Part shown: piece by piece, positions 44,297 to 53,113 of the stretch
Layout: each line of letters starts with the position of its first letter
Numbering within the stretch: position 1 is the first letter of the stretch
Source of the DNA: Candidatus Epulonipiscium viviparus
GTDB taxonomy: Bacteria > Bacillota > Clostridia > Lachnospirales > Cellulosilyticaceae
DNA: 64,000 bases
NCBI RefSeq assembly: GCF_030708075.1
Contig: NZ_CP117982.1
Coordinates: forward strand, 2,497,302-2,561,301
Direction: 5' to 3'
Translations under genes and position numbers: made by a program
Notes under the pieces: generated by a model
The model's database searches: none
Told to the model about the DNA's origin: nothing
The model's input: only the letters and a program-made list of their open reading frames with translations

Positions 44297-45421
44297 TTAT
44301 CTGATTAGTTCAATAGCTTTCTGGAGTGGGTCATCCTTTGCCAAATCTTTGTGACCTGTGGTGACAAGTTCTAATGTATATGGTTCACCTTGCCTAACCT
44401 CATATTCTGGCTCAACAGCGGCATCAGAAACAGATGTGCCGTCAACAAAAATTTTATTGGTAGCAACAAGTAATGCGCTTCCGTCTGCCAGTTCTATCAA
44501 TTCGTTTGTCATTCCGGAGCCATGAGTTTTTTCGCCAACAATATATATATTTTCGAGAGGTTTAAGGCGTGCAATGGCAGCTTCGATCACTCCGACAGTT
44601 GAGTTGCCTATGAGGATAGCAACGTCTTGAGTGAGCTTGCCGGGTGTTGCGTTGTAGACAACTTCTGTGCCATGCTTATCAACTGTAGTAAATATTTCGC
44701 CTTCGTCTAAAAATAAATCGCAAAGCCACTGCGCTTCGTCAATGGTAACATTGGTAATATATCGTAAATCGATAATTCCGTTGTCTAAATCTACAGTCCA
44801 GTTAGTAAATTCATTGGGCTTTATATAATCAATGTTGCCTTCTAAGACTTGCTTTTCGACAACCGGAACAGGTAGCTGCGCTATTGTAAGAGGGATTGCT
44901 TGCAAAGAGCCATCTGATTTTTGAATGTGATACGTAACGGGTGTGCGATCTGTAGTAGTTAGCTTTTTGTATATATCTACTTCATTTGAACCCATAGCCA
45001 GAGTGTCATCTAGTTGGATTATTCTATCCCCCGTTACAATACCAGCGAGCGCTGCGGGAGAGTCGACTTGTACGTTGGTTACAACTAAATACTGATTGGT
45101 AATTCCCCAAGTAAATTGGATTCCAACATTTTGAACGATTCCTTGTTGAGCTTGTAGATAGCTGATTTTTTCATCCGCAGTTAAATATGCAGTGTTTGGA
45201 TCATCGAGTGCTGCAACGTATCCTGCATATAACCCTTCTACTCTGTCTTCAAAATCAGAATCTTTAAAATATTCAAGTCCAACAATTCTATCTAATCCTA
45301 TAATTTTTGTACTGCTATAAATATCGCCTTCGCCTTTATCAAGAGAAATTGAAAGGGCACAAACAGTTCCTGCTGCAATAGTTCCAACGATTATTCCTGA
45401 AAACCAAGTTAAAAATTTCAT
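44297..45421 (-). CDS. S41 protease paralogue lacking catalytic residues
   Basis: A 374-residue protein with an N-terminal membrane segment (FLTWFSGIIVGTIAAGTVCALSI), a PDZ domain (around GDRIIQLDDTLAMGSNEVD) and an S41-type core. Aligned to the active neighbour, the catalytic Ser in SASASE corresponds to Gly in the stretch NSTVGVIEAA, and the catalytic Lys of FGKG corresponds to Ser in HGSG. It should therefore be inactive as a protease and may regulate or scaffold the neighbouring CtpA. GGAGGG precedes ATG 45421. Confidence 0.8.
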   Translation of the reverse strand: MKFLTWFSGIIVGTIAAGTVCALSISLDKGEGDIYSSTKIIGLDRIVGLEYFKDSDFEDRVEGLYAGYVAALDDPNTAYLTADEKISYLQAQQGIVQNVGIQFTWGITNQYLVVTNVQVDSPAALAGIVTGDRIIQLDDTLAMGSNEVDIYKKLTTTDRTPVTYHIQKSDGSLQAIPLTIAQLPVPVVEKQVLEGNIDYIKPNEFTNWTVDLDNGIIDLRYITNVTIDEAQWLCDLFLDEGEIFTTVDKHGTEVVYNATPGKLTQDVAILIGNSTVGVIEAAIARLKPLENIYIVGEKTHGSGMTNELIELADGSALLVATNKIFVDGTSVSDAAVEPEYEVRQGEPYTLELVTTGHKDLAKDDPLQKAIELIR

Positions 45422-45481
45422 AATTCCCTCCTTCTTATTGTGAGAAGCGACCGATATTGGCCACTCGTCACTAATCACTCT

Positions 45482-46189
45482 CTATCTATTTTGTTTAGAA
45501 AGCTTGTTTTCGATACCTCTCATAAAATAAGTTAATATACTTGTAATTGTTAAATAAATTAATGCGACCATTATTAATGGAATTTCAAAGTTATATGTTG
45601 TACTAATCAAGATGTTCGCAGCTTTCATAAGATCCATTCCACCAATAAATCCTATTATAGCAGTTTCTTTTATAAGATTTATGAATTCGTTTACAAGAGA
45701 AGGAAGCATTTGTCTAAAAGCTTGAGGCAGGATTATAAGATGCATAGTTTGAAAATATGAAAGACCCAACGAACGCCCGGCCTCAGTTTGGCCACGATCG
45801 ATAGAGGTGATGCCACCCCGTATAACTTCTGACATATATGCACCGCTATTAATTCCAAATGCGATTCCTCCAACCATTACACGTGGCAAATTTAATGGAG
45901 CAAGCACTACAAGCCACAAAAAGGAAACCTGAACTACTGCAGGTGTGCCACGAATAATATCAACATATACTTTTGCAATGATTTTTAATACTTTTAATAT
46001 ACTGTTTTCAATTGTTCCTTTGGATTCTAGCATCCCAATGACAGCAACAACTAAGCCGATGGCCAGACCAATAATCGTTGCAATTAATGAAAGCAACAAA
46101 GTGTTATAAAGCCCATCTAGAATAGTAAAAATATATCCACCATCTATGAAAGTCTCGAAAAAATTACTAAATCTCTCAAGTGTAAACAT
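45482..46189 (-). CDS. Polar amino acid ABC transporter permease
   Basis: A 235-residue HisM/GlnP-type permease with five or six membrane segments. It has the conserved YVDIIRGTPAVVQVSFLW and the EAA loop EAGRSLGLSYFQTMHLIILPQAFRQMLPSL that contacts the ATPase. It follows the binding-protein gene. The ATP-binding subunit is not in this operon. Confidence 0.92.
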   Translation of the reverse strand: MFTLERFSNFFETFIDGGYIFTILDGLYNTLLLSLIATIIGLAIGLVVAVIGMLESKGTIENSILKVLKIIAKVYVDIIRGTPAVVQVSFLWLVVLAPLNLPRVMVGGIAFGINSGAYMSEVIRGGITSIDRGQTEAGRSLGLSYFQTMHLIILPQAFRQMLPSLVNEFINLIKETAIIGFIGGMDLMKAANILISTTYNFEIPLIMVALIYLTITSILTYFMRGIENKLSKQNR

Positions 46190-46234
46190 ATTCTCCCCCT
46201 TAAAAAAGGGCTAAGGAAATCCTTAACCCATACA

Positions 46235-46984
46235 TTACTCTACTTTTTCAAAATATTTATCAAAAATTTCGTCGTATTTACCGTTCTCTTTTAATGTGGA
46301 TAGCGCATCGTTAATTTGCTCCGTGAGTTCTGTATTTTCTTTAGCAATGGCGATCGCATATTCTTCTTCTACAAAAGGATTTTCTAAAATTTGTAGGCTA
46401 TCTTGTGCGGCCACAAAGTTTTTGGCAGGCTCAGCATCAATGATGACGGCATCTATGGTACCGTTTAGTAGATCGGCAATTGCCAAAGCGCCTTTGTCAA
46501 AACGAACGATATCGGCACCTTCTATATACATGCTTGCGAATTGATCGCCTGTTGTACCAAGCTGAACACCTATAGTTTGGTCGGTCAAATCATCTGTTAC
46601 TTTTATATCACTGTCATCTGGTACAATAATCATTTGTTTAGAAGTAAAGTATCCTTCTGAGAAATTAACACTATCTCGTCGTTCTGGAGTATTGGTCATT
46701 CCAGCTACCGCGATATCGATGATTCCATTGGCAACAGCACCAGTGAGCGTGTTAAATTCCATATCCATAATTTCAAGTTCCATGCCAAGCTCTTCTGCTA
46801 TAAGATTAGCAAGATCAACATCGAAACCAACGATTTCTGTTCCTTCTATATATTCGAACGGCGGAAATGCCGCGTTGGTTCCCATTTTTAATATTGTAGA
46901 GTCATCTGAAGAAGCGCCACATCCCACAATTGTTATAGCCAATGATGCTGATAATAATAAGCTAGCTATATTCTTTAATCTCAT
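46235..46984 (-). CDS. Amino acid ABC transporter substrate-binding lipoprotein
   Basis: A 249-residue type II periplasmic-binding-fold receptor. It has a lipoprotein signal ending IVGC. The mature domain shows NAAFPPFEYIEGTEIVGFDVDL near residue 35, which is the amino acid family signature. AGGGGGAAA precedes ATG 46984; the codons upstream are in the 5' untranslated region. Likely ligand is a polar amino acid such as glutamine, but this cannot be read from the sequence. Confidence 0.9.
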   Translation of the reverse strand: MRLKNIASLLLSASLAITIVGCGASSDDSTILKMGTNAAFPPFEYIEGTEIVGFDVDLANLIAEELGMELEIMDMEFNTLTGAVANGIIDIAVAGMTNTPERRDSVNFSEGYFTSKQMIIVPDDSDIKVTDDLTDQTIGVQLGTTGDQFASMYIEGADIVRFDKGALAIADLLNGTIDAVIIDAEPAKNFVAAQDSLQILENPFVEEEYAIAIAKENTELTEQINDALSTLKENGKYDEIFDKYFEKVE

Positions 46985-47108
46985 CGTTTTTCCCCCTGAA
47001 TTATTACAAATATACCGATTATTGCTATAATTATACCTTTGGTGCAAAAATTAGTCAATATGTCCGCAATAAAAAGTTTTAACATGTTTTGTAAGTATTA
47101 GGAAAATA

Positions 47109-48620
47109 TTATGCTCGCATATCAATAATAACGATGGTATCTTCTTCAAAAGGGCTAATAATTTTTCGGGCTTTGCCACTCAATGGAACCTTGCTAGTAT
47201 ATTCTCCTGTAATAGTATTAAAGAAGCGATATGTGCCTATTCCTTTAAAGTGATCAACATATCCAATGCCGATGCCATAGTTTTCTTTAGGAATGTATCC
47301 AACAACAAGAGTGTTTTCTGTATTAGCTAACAGGTAGCCGCCACCCGAAAACTGGCCAAATTTATCTACAGGATATAGCTGGCTGTAATCATATGTTGTG
47401 AAAAAATCTATCATATGTTTGTAATAATCGAAGTGTGGCTCTGGTGTGGCTTCCCAAGGCATAAGAGTAATGCACCAAGACAGAGGTTGCCAATAATATG
47501 CAGAGTATGCACCTGCAAACATGATGTGATAGTTTCTTTTTAAACAAGTTTTAGCATTGGTATAATGACCTGTAAATACTTGATACGGACCTTCTTCGTA
47601 TCCGCCGTGTTCTAAATTGAGCACCGGCTTATTGCTATGAAGCGATGTAAGGCGTCTGGTTTCTTTGTATATATCAAGATCCCAACTTTGAATAGAAATA
47701 ATGTCGACAAGATCTTGGTACTTCTTACAAAAGTTGTATTCATGTACGGTTAGTAATCGTTTGTAGGTATCTAGCTTTCGAAGTCGCAAAATTCTATTGA
47801 TGATATAATGAGCATCGCATCTTCCGTAAGCCAATGCTTCTTTGCTTATATCCCATAAAATGTTGGTAAAAGGAGAATATCGTTTAACTACGTAATCAAA
47901 ATACATGTTGTCGGCAATGCTGCACGCATCAGGCCAGTTTACTTTTTTGTTCCATACATAAATCATTAGATGAGCAATGATGTTTTTTCGATCTAATAAT
48001 TTAATAATTTTGTCAAGATGTTTAAAAAAATCAACATTTAGTTCGCTGAAATCTGGGTTTGAGTTGCTACCCTTAAAGGGAAATATATCATCGTCATTGC
48101 CAAGATTGTGCTCTAAACGCAAATTTTTATCCAAAATCCAAGACTCATTATTAAATTTGAGATCATTAGCATAAACATTCATAATTATTTGATTTACATG
48201 GTTGTCGCTAAAATAATTTATCAAGCGTTCTAACTTATTTGTTTCTGATTTATAATCTATAGCAAATAACCAATCGCATTCAAAAGCATAAAGTTGATAC
48301 GGAGTGCCGTTAGCATAATATAGTTTAGATGGATTTTCGGGATTTATTACAAGAGGTCCAGATTTTTTTTGACATGGATTAACTATTATTTCTCCGGTTT
48401 TGCCATCTAATTCAGTTAAATTAGAAATGATTGTATAATGATATTTGCCTATTTCTGAGAAGCTAAATCTAAGCAAAAAATTATCGTTTCCATTATAAAC
48501 TCCATAGGCTTTATGTGAAAAAACACCATCCTTTTCTATATTAGCTTCTAATATTAAATCAGTAAAAGGATTAAAATTGAATGTAGCGGTTAAATTAATA
48601 TCTATTACTTCACACTGCAT
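47109..48620 (-). CDS. Glycoside hydrolase with DUF5060 and DUF4038 domains (GH140-like)
   Basis: A 503-residue enzyme with no signal peptide. Residues 1-80 form a beta domain like DUF5060 and the rest a TIM barrel like DUF4038, with NGTPYQLYAFECDWLF. Glu in WDISKEALAYG and Glu in PVLNLEHGGYEEG are candidate acid/base and nucleophile. Related enzymes act on plant cell-wall side chains such as apiose in RG-II. It acts in the cytosol, on imported oligosaccharides. TTGGAGGT precedes ATG 48620. Confidence 0.75.
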   Translation of the reverse strand: MQCEVIDINLTATFNFNPFTDLILEANIEKDGVFSHKAYGVYNGNDNFLLRFSFSEIGKYHYTIISNLTELDGKTGEIIVNPCQKKSGPLVINPENPSKLYYANGTPYQLYAFECDWLFAIDYKSETNKLERLINYFSDNHVNQIIMNVYANDLKFNNESWILDKNLRLEHNLGNDDDIFPFKGSNSNPDFSELNVDFFKHLDKIIKLLDRKNIIAHLMIYVWNKKVNWPDACSIADNMYFDYVVKRYSPFTNILWDISKEALAYGRCDAHYIINRILRLRKLDTYKRLLTVHEYNFCKKYQDLVDIISIQSWDLDIYKETRRLTSLHSNKPVLNLEHGGYEEGPYQVFTGHYTNAKTCLKRNYHIMFAGAYSAYYWQPLSWCITLMPWEATPEPHFDYYKHMIDFFTTYDYSQLYPVDKFGQFSGGGYLLANTENTLVVGYIPKENYGIGIGYVDHFKGIGTYRFFNTITGEYTSKVPLSGKARKIISPFEEDTIVIIDMRA

Positions 48621-48671
48621 AAATACCTCCAATTGTTATTAAAAGTTTAACAACTTAATTTTTTTTGTAAC

Positions 48672-48711
48672 AAAAATGCACCCCCCCCCGATAAAAATGG
48701 TGAGAGGTGCA
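48672..48711 (-). terminator. Terminator with G9 homopolymer in its loop
   Basis: On the minus strand TGCACC pairs with GGTGCA, followed by TTTTTG. A C9 run (48681-48689 on the plus strand) extends from the second arm. It closes the transcript of the GH43-like gene. Confidence 0.6.
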
Positions 48712-48719
48712 ATGATTGA

Positions 48720-49991
48720 TTATAGTACATTTATTTCTTGAATAAAAAACTGCCCAGAGTCAGTATTTTTGGCGGGTCTAATTCGAATGCGTTTAAGACG
48801 ATGTGTGGCCAGGTCTAATTTTGCGATATAAGATTTGAAGTTATCATCATTTGGTGTTATATCGAGTATAACAGACGTAGCTTCGTCCCAGTTAATATCA
48901 GGATTTTTTAGAGGAGCTGGGACAGAATTGTCAACGCTAGCTACTAAAAGTTCCATCTGCGTAGCATCAGTCAAATTTTTTAATATAATTTCGATCGCAG
49001 GCTTTTCGCCAAATCTAATACCAGCAGGCCAGATGACACTCTCTATTGTCGCATCGGTTGCTGTAATTTTTCCGGCTATAGAATTTTTGCCATCCCAACC
49101 CAAGCTGGTTCCAGAAATAGGATGGTAGCCACGGGTAGAACGATCAAATTTCCATGTGCGCTCAGACATTTTGTGGATTCTGGGATCTTGAATAGTTCCG
49201 TCGTCGTTAAAGTTGATTTCGACTATGCCAACACCGCGATAAAAATAAGATGTTTCTGGATACTCGCAAGTCATATAATATTTATCATGGTATATAAAAA
49301 AGTCGTTATGCTCATGAGAATTAGGTGCAAAAAATCCTAAATATTTGTATGGACCATATAAGTTTTCAGAAATACCGTACTGACCTCCAGAAATTAGGTA
49401 GTACAATCCATTTCGTTGAAATAAGCTAGGTTTATCTCCCATTCGAACGTGCTCACCTTTTTCGTTAAGCATTTCTAAAAATCGAGGTTCACTAGTAATG
49501 CTGAGCAAATCATCTGCTAAGTTCATAATGTAGTATTTACCAGAGCCTACAATGATATACCAATCATTACCTTCTGTATAAACAACGGGATCATAAGGTC
49601 TTGTGCCAGACACAATTGTGGAATCAATTAATGGATGACCCAATGCATCTTTGTATGGGCCTTCGGGTTTATCGGCAACTGCAACACCTGTGCTATCAGA
49701 TCGATCCGAAAAGAACCAATAGTATTTGTTGTTCTTCTTCTTTAAATTTCCTGCCCAGCAGTTGGGTTTGTCACCTATATAAGTGCTTGTGGGTAAAATT
49801 TCTCCCACTTTATTCCAGTCCATCAAGTTGCTAGATTTGAGAATTATCCACTTGTCCATAATCCAAGTGTCCATAGTATCTGGACTTTTGTCGTGCCCGC
49901 ATATAACATAAATATCATCGCCTTCTACAAGAGCGTGAGGATCTGCTAAGCCTTCTTCTGGAAAAAAGCTTTCAATAAATAATCTGTCCAT
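48720..49991 (-). CDS. GH43-like glycoside hydrolase with C-terminal beta domain
   Basis: A 423-residue five-bladed propeller-type glycosidase. The GH43-type acidic residues appear in LADPHALV (base), RPYDPVVYTE (pKa modulator) and a later Glu in TCEYPET. A carbohydrate-binding-like beta domain follows from about residue 300. No signal peptide, so it works on intracellular oligosaccharides, perhaps with the GH140-like gene. The start at 49991 has an AAGGATTG ribosome site. Confidence 0.75.
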   Translation of the reverse strand: MDRLFIESFFPEEGLADPHALVEGDDIYVICGHDKSPDTMDTWIMDKWIILKSSNLMDWNKVGEILPTSTYIGDKPNCWAGNLKKKNNKYYWFFSDRSDSTGVAVADKPEGPYKDALGHPLIDSTIVSGTRPYDPVVYTEGNDWYIIVGSGKYYIMNLADDLLSITSEPRFLEMLNEKGEHVRMGDKPSLFQRNGLYYLISGGQYGISENLYGPYKYLGFFAPNSHEHNDFFIYHDKYYMTCEYPETSYFYRGVGIVEINFNDDGTIQDPRIHKMSERTWKFDRSTRGYHPISGTSLGWDGKNSIAGKITATDATIESVIWPAGIRFGEKPAIEIILKNLTDATQMELLVASVDNSVPAPLKNPDINWDEATSVILDITPNDDNFKSYIAKLDLATHRLKRIRIRPAKNTDSGQFFIQEINVL

Positions 49992-50009
49992 ATAAAAAGC
50001 AATCCTTTC

Positions 50010-50858
50010 TTAGTTGGTATATCCCATTTTAGCGAGATTGTCAATAGATTTTTTATAGCAATCATACTTATCAGCACCGTAAGTTTGATCTTGTTCAATA
50101 ATAAGATATTTGGTGCCCAATGTTTTAGATACTTCTATAATCTCTTTGATATGAAGATTGCCTTCACCAATTTCGGCAAATCGAACGACATCATTAAATA
50201 AGTCAGGATTTTTGGCCTTAAACTCTTCATCGACTTTGTCAAGACGAGGGTGCGCAATTTTATAGTCTTTAAGGTGCAGAAGGTCTAATCTGTTGGCAAA
50301 ATTTTTGATATACTCTTGAGGAGTTTCTCCACCGCGTTGGACCCAAAAGACATCGATTTCAAATCCAGCATCTGGGCAAAGATCTTTAACAATATCAATT
50401 ACATATTTACCATCCAGTTTCATAAACTCGCGGTGATGATTGTGTAAATGAAGCTTAAGTCCATGTTCTTTGAGCTTTTCTACATATTCATTAGTACGCT
50501 TGCAGTCATCTTCGATCTGAGCTCTGGTTCCTCCAATATTTCCTGGAAAAGAGCCAAGACGAATGTGCTCAACACCAAATTCTTTGGCAGTTTCAACGAT
50601 TATATCGTATTCATCAATAAGCGAAGGGTTAAATTTTGACTTTTCTTTAGATTGCATAGCACCGCTAAGAGCGATCAATTCGATGCCAAATTCTTCGCGA
50701 GCCTTTTTTAAACCAGCAATATTTTCTTTGGTAAGCGCTACCATAGAAAGTTCTACATATTTGCTACCAATTGTTGGAAATTTGCTGAAAACTTCGAAAA
50801 TTCCTTGTTCGATAATTTCATTTCTAAACAGCATGCTTTGAATTGCGATCTTTTGCAT
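50010..50858 (-). CDS. Sugar phosphate isomerase/epimerase (TIM barrel)
   Basis: A 282-residue AP-endonuclease-2-like TIM barrel of the xylose-isomerase-like family. The segments KLHLHNHHREFMKLDG and FEIDVFWVQRGGETPQEYI, followed by HLKDYK, carry likely metal ligands (His, Glu, Asp). Substrate unknown; location 19 bases before the GH43-like gene suggests it processes a released sugar. Confidence 0.85.
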   Translation of the reverse strand: MQKIAIQSMLFRNEIIEQGIFEVFSKFPTIGSKYVELSMVALTKENIAGLKKAREEFGIELIALSGAMQSKEKSKFNPSLIDEYDIIVETAKEFGVEHIRLGSFPGNIGGTRAQIEDDCKRTNEYVEKLKEHGLKLHLHNHHREFMKLDGKYVIDIVKDLCPDAGFEIDVFWVQRGGETPQEYIKNFANRLDLLHLKDYKIAHPRLDKVDEEFKAKNPDLFNDVVRFAEIGEGNLHIKEIIEVSKTLGTKYLIIEQDQTYGADKYDCYKKSIDNLAKMGYTN

Positions 50859-50943
50859 ATTTCTACCTCACTTTATAATGTTATCGTCAATAAAAAAAAA
50901 TCGACTTAAATAAATTATACAGTATGATTTTAAATTTGTCATC

Positions 50944-50983
50944 AAAAAAAACACCCCCTAAGCAAAAGATGGCTTAGAAGGTG
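50944..50983 (-). terminator. Intrinsic terminator of the 3D-domain protein gene
   Basis: On the minus strand CACCTTCTAAGC pairs with GCTTAGGGGGTG, followed by a run of eight T. Confidence 0.85.
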
Positions 50984-50999
50984 AGAAAAATAAATTTAA

Positions 51000-51719
51000 T
51001 TAATAATTTTCATGTGCTCTGAGGGTTTGCACATCTATGTCTTGATTTGCTAATTTATATACAGTTAAATTTTTGCGTCCAAATTCCATAGCGTCACTAT
51101 AGGAGTGCATAAACAAGTCTATATCCCAATCATCAATGGCTCCGCCAACATCTCCAGCGACCGCAACTCCATATCCATCAACATATAGAATTGTTCCCAG
51201 AGGGATAACGTTTCTATCCACGGCTACCATCCCGATAAAAGTTGGAAGACCAGTAGCAGTAATACCATTCCAAGGTGCATTTTCTACGTCAGTGTATGCG
51301 GTGGCGTGCATCGTATATTTATCAGTAAACTCATACTCAACACCAGAAAACTCGCATACAATGGTGTTGGCAGCTTTTGTTCCCTGTTTAATAATATGAA
51401 CAACAGGTGCTGCAACAATTTTTTCATTTGTAACTACTTCAGATGTAATCTGATCACCAACCAAAGTTTGTTCAACGGTAAGTTCCTTAATGCCAGTTGA
51501 GCCTTGTTGCGATATAACAGTAGTGCCTTTGGTAAGAGTGTTGTCTTCTATAATTTGCGTTTCGTATGGAATAATTTCTTGAATCAATTTTACGACAGAA
51601 GTTTCGATTTCGTCAGATGTAGTTTGTGCTAGGACTTCTGGTGTAAAAGTTGAGACAGCTCCCGTTGATATTGCAAATACAGAAAACGTAGTAGCTGCAA
51701 ATTTGATGAACCTTTTCAT
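51000..51719 (-). CDS. Secreted G5/3D-domain cell-wall protein (YabE-like)
   Basis: A 239-residue exported protein. It has a signal peptide (residues 1-31, cleavage near VLAQ), a G5-like beta region (residues 40-115) and a C-terminal 3D domain from about 140. The 3D catalytic aspartates appear in MHATAYTD, VAVDRNVIPLGTILYVDGYG and the DWDIDLFM segment. 3D proteins of this type cut peptidoglycan glycan strands. It is shorter than RpfB/YabE and lacks their N-terminal repeats. Confidence 0.87.
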   Translation of the reverse strand: MKRFIKFAATTFSVFAISTGAVSTFTPEVLAQTTSDEIETSVVKLIQEIIPYETQIIEDNTLTKGTTVISQQGSTGIKELTVEQTLVGDQITSEVVTNEKIVAAPVVHIIKQGTKAANTIVCEFSGVEYEFTDKYTMHATAYTDVENAPWNGITATGLPTFIGMVAVDRNVIPLGTILYVDGYGVAVAGDVGGAIDDWDIDLFMHSYSDAMEFGRKNLTVYKLANQDIDVQTLRAHENY

Positions 51720-51948
51720 TTTAGGTTTACCTCCCTATTTTCAAATGTTATACATAGTATAGTATAGACGCTTCACCTGATAAATATGTCATAAATATTT
51801 AATAATGTTACAAAGTGATTAAATAAATATGGCATTTATTAGCAAAAAGGACAAGTAAACAGATAAAAAATTCAAAAAACTATTAAGAATTTTACAAATT
51901 TTATATAGGACAAAGATATATATCATCAATAATAGAATTTTTATTAAA

Positions 51949-52707
51949 TTATATTCGGTAAAATTTTAGTGCATTTCCATAAGTGATGGAAGCGACAGTA
52001 TGAGCATCAACATGCTTAAGCTCAGATATTTTGTCGATAACCTGAACAAGGTGCTGAGAATCATTGCGTTTGCCGCGATACGGTTCTGGAGAAAGGTATG
52101 GCGCATCGGTTTCAATTAAAATGTTTTCTATAGGAATGCCTTCGACGACTTTTACAGTTTTCTTGGCATTCTTAAAGGTTAATGTGCCTCCTATTCCGAT
52201 ATATAGTCCCATTTTTATATATTCTTGAGCAAGTTCGAGGCTGCCACTAAAGCAGTGAACGACTGCGTTTTTTATATTCTCTTGCTTAATAATATTAAAG
52301 GTATCAAGATCTGCGTCTCTAGAGTGAATTACAATAGGTAAATTAAGTTCTTGTGCAAGATGAATTTGTTTTATAAAGTATTGTTTCTGCTTTTGGCGAA
52401 TTGTATTCTCGTAGTGATAGTCTAGGCCAATTTCTCCAATTGCAACGACTTTGGGGTGCTGGGCAAGTTGTCGCAAAATATCAAGATCATCATCGGTCAT
52501 ATTGTTAATATCATGAGGATGAACGCCAACGGTGGCATATATATTATCGTATTTGTCTGCAAGCTCAATGCATCGTCTGCTGGTAGAAATGTCAGCTCCT
52601 ATATTTACAATCATATAATCGTTTGCGGCTAAAGTATCTAGCAATCTAAATTGGTCGGCTTCAAATTTAGGGTCATCATAGTGTGCGTGTGAATCAAATA
52701 TTTTCAT
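51949..52707 (-). CDS. TatD-family DNase
   Basis: A 252-residue metal-dependent hydrolase of the TatD/YcfH family. The metal motifs are FDSHAHYDD at the N-terminus, AIGEIGLDYHY, PIVIHSRDA, VHCFSGS and ETDAPYL. ATG 52707 is preceded by AAAGGAG; the open frame extends upstream through the leader but lacks a ribosome site. Confidence 0.93.
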   Translation of the reverse strand: MKIFDSHAHYDDPKFEADQFRLLDTLAANDYMIVNIGADISTSRRCIELADKYDNIYATVGVHPHDINNMTDDDLDILRQLAQHPKVVAIGEIGLDYHYENTIRQKQKQYFIKQIHLAQELNLPIVIHSRDADLDTFNIIKQENIKNAVVHCFSGSLELAQEYIKMGLYIGIGGTLTFKNAKKTVKVVEGIPIENILIETDAPYLSPEPYRGKRNDSQHLVQVIDKISELKHVDAHTVASITYGNALKFYRI

Positions 52708-52735
52708 CAATGTCTCTCCTTTAATTTTTATACAC

Positions 52736-52761
52736 AAAAAAAAGACAAGGTTGACCTTGCC
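52736..52761 (-). terminator. Terminator in the tatD leader
   Basis: On the minus strand GGCAAGG-TCAA-CCTTGTC forms a stem-loop followed by eight T, 29 bases before the tatD start. Because it lies upstream of the gene, it suggests attenuation or the end of a separate small RNA. Confidence 0.75.
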
Positions 52762-52783
52762 TCCAAAAGGGTATAGTATGGGA

Positions 52784-52915
52784 ATAACTATAAATATTTG
52801 GTAACCTTCGAAATCTTCAGGGGGAAGTGTTACCATTTTGATAGTTATGGATAAGATAATTAGAAAACTTTACGCTTCCTTTATTTTCCTAACCATAAAT
52901 AAAATTATACCTTAA
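52784..52915 (-). ncRNA. Structured RNA element upstream of tatD, unidentified
   Basis: Nested pairings are visible: ATAACTAT (52784-52791) with ATAGTTAT (52841-52848), GGTAAC (52800-52805) with GTTACC (52829-52834), and an inner CTTC/GAAG pair. The element is followed by the terminator above. Upstream bases 52850-52915 include the purine-rich GGAAGCGTAAAG on the minus strand. I cannot match it to a known riboswitch class with confidence. Confidence 0.45.
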
Positions 52916-52943
52916 CTTGATAAATTTGACAAGTACAAAAATT

Positions 52944-53113
52944 ATTGCTTTTACTCTTTTTATTTGTAAATTTTATAACAACTATTACCAAATAATGCAT
53001 TATTTACCATAATAAAGGCGTTAAATTATACACGAACTTCGCCAACCAATCCTAATTGCTTTTACTCTTTTTATTTGTAAATTTTTTATAACAACTATTA
53101 CCAAATAATGCAT
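52944..53113. repeat. Direct repeat across the purB 3' end
   Basis: The block 52944-53000 recurs at 53055-53113 with a 2-base length difference in a T-run. The second copy forms the last part of the purB frame; the first lies beyond the stop. The intervening 54 bases hold the purB stop codon at 53021. Confidence 0.85.

Noticed and set aside
52784-52915. c-di-GMP (GEMM) riboswitch
   Set aside because: The GGAAGCGTAAAG and CTAA segments and a GGTAAC/GTTACC stem recall GEMM, but the first half of the class consensus and its expected spacing are missing.
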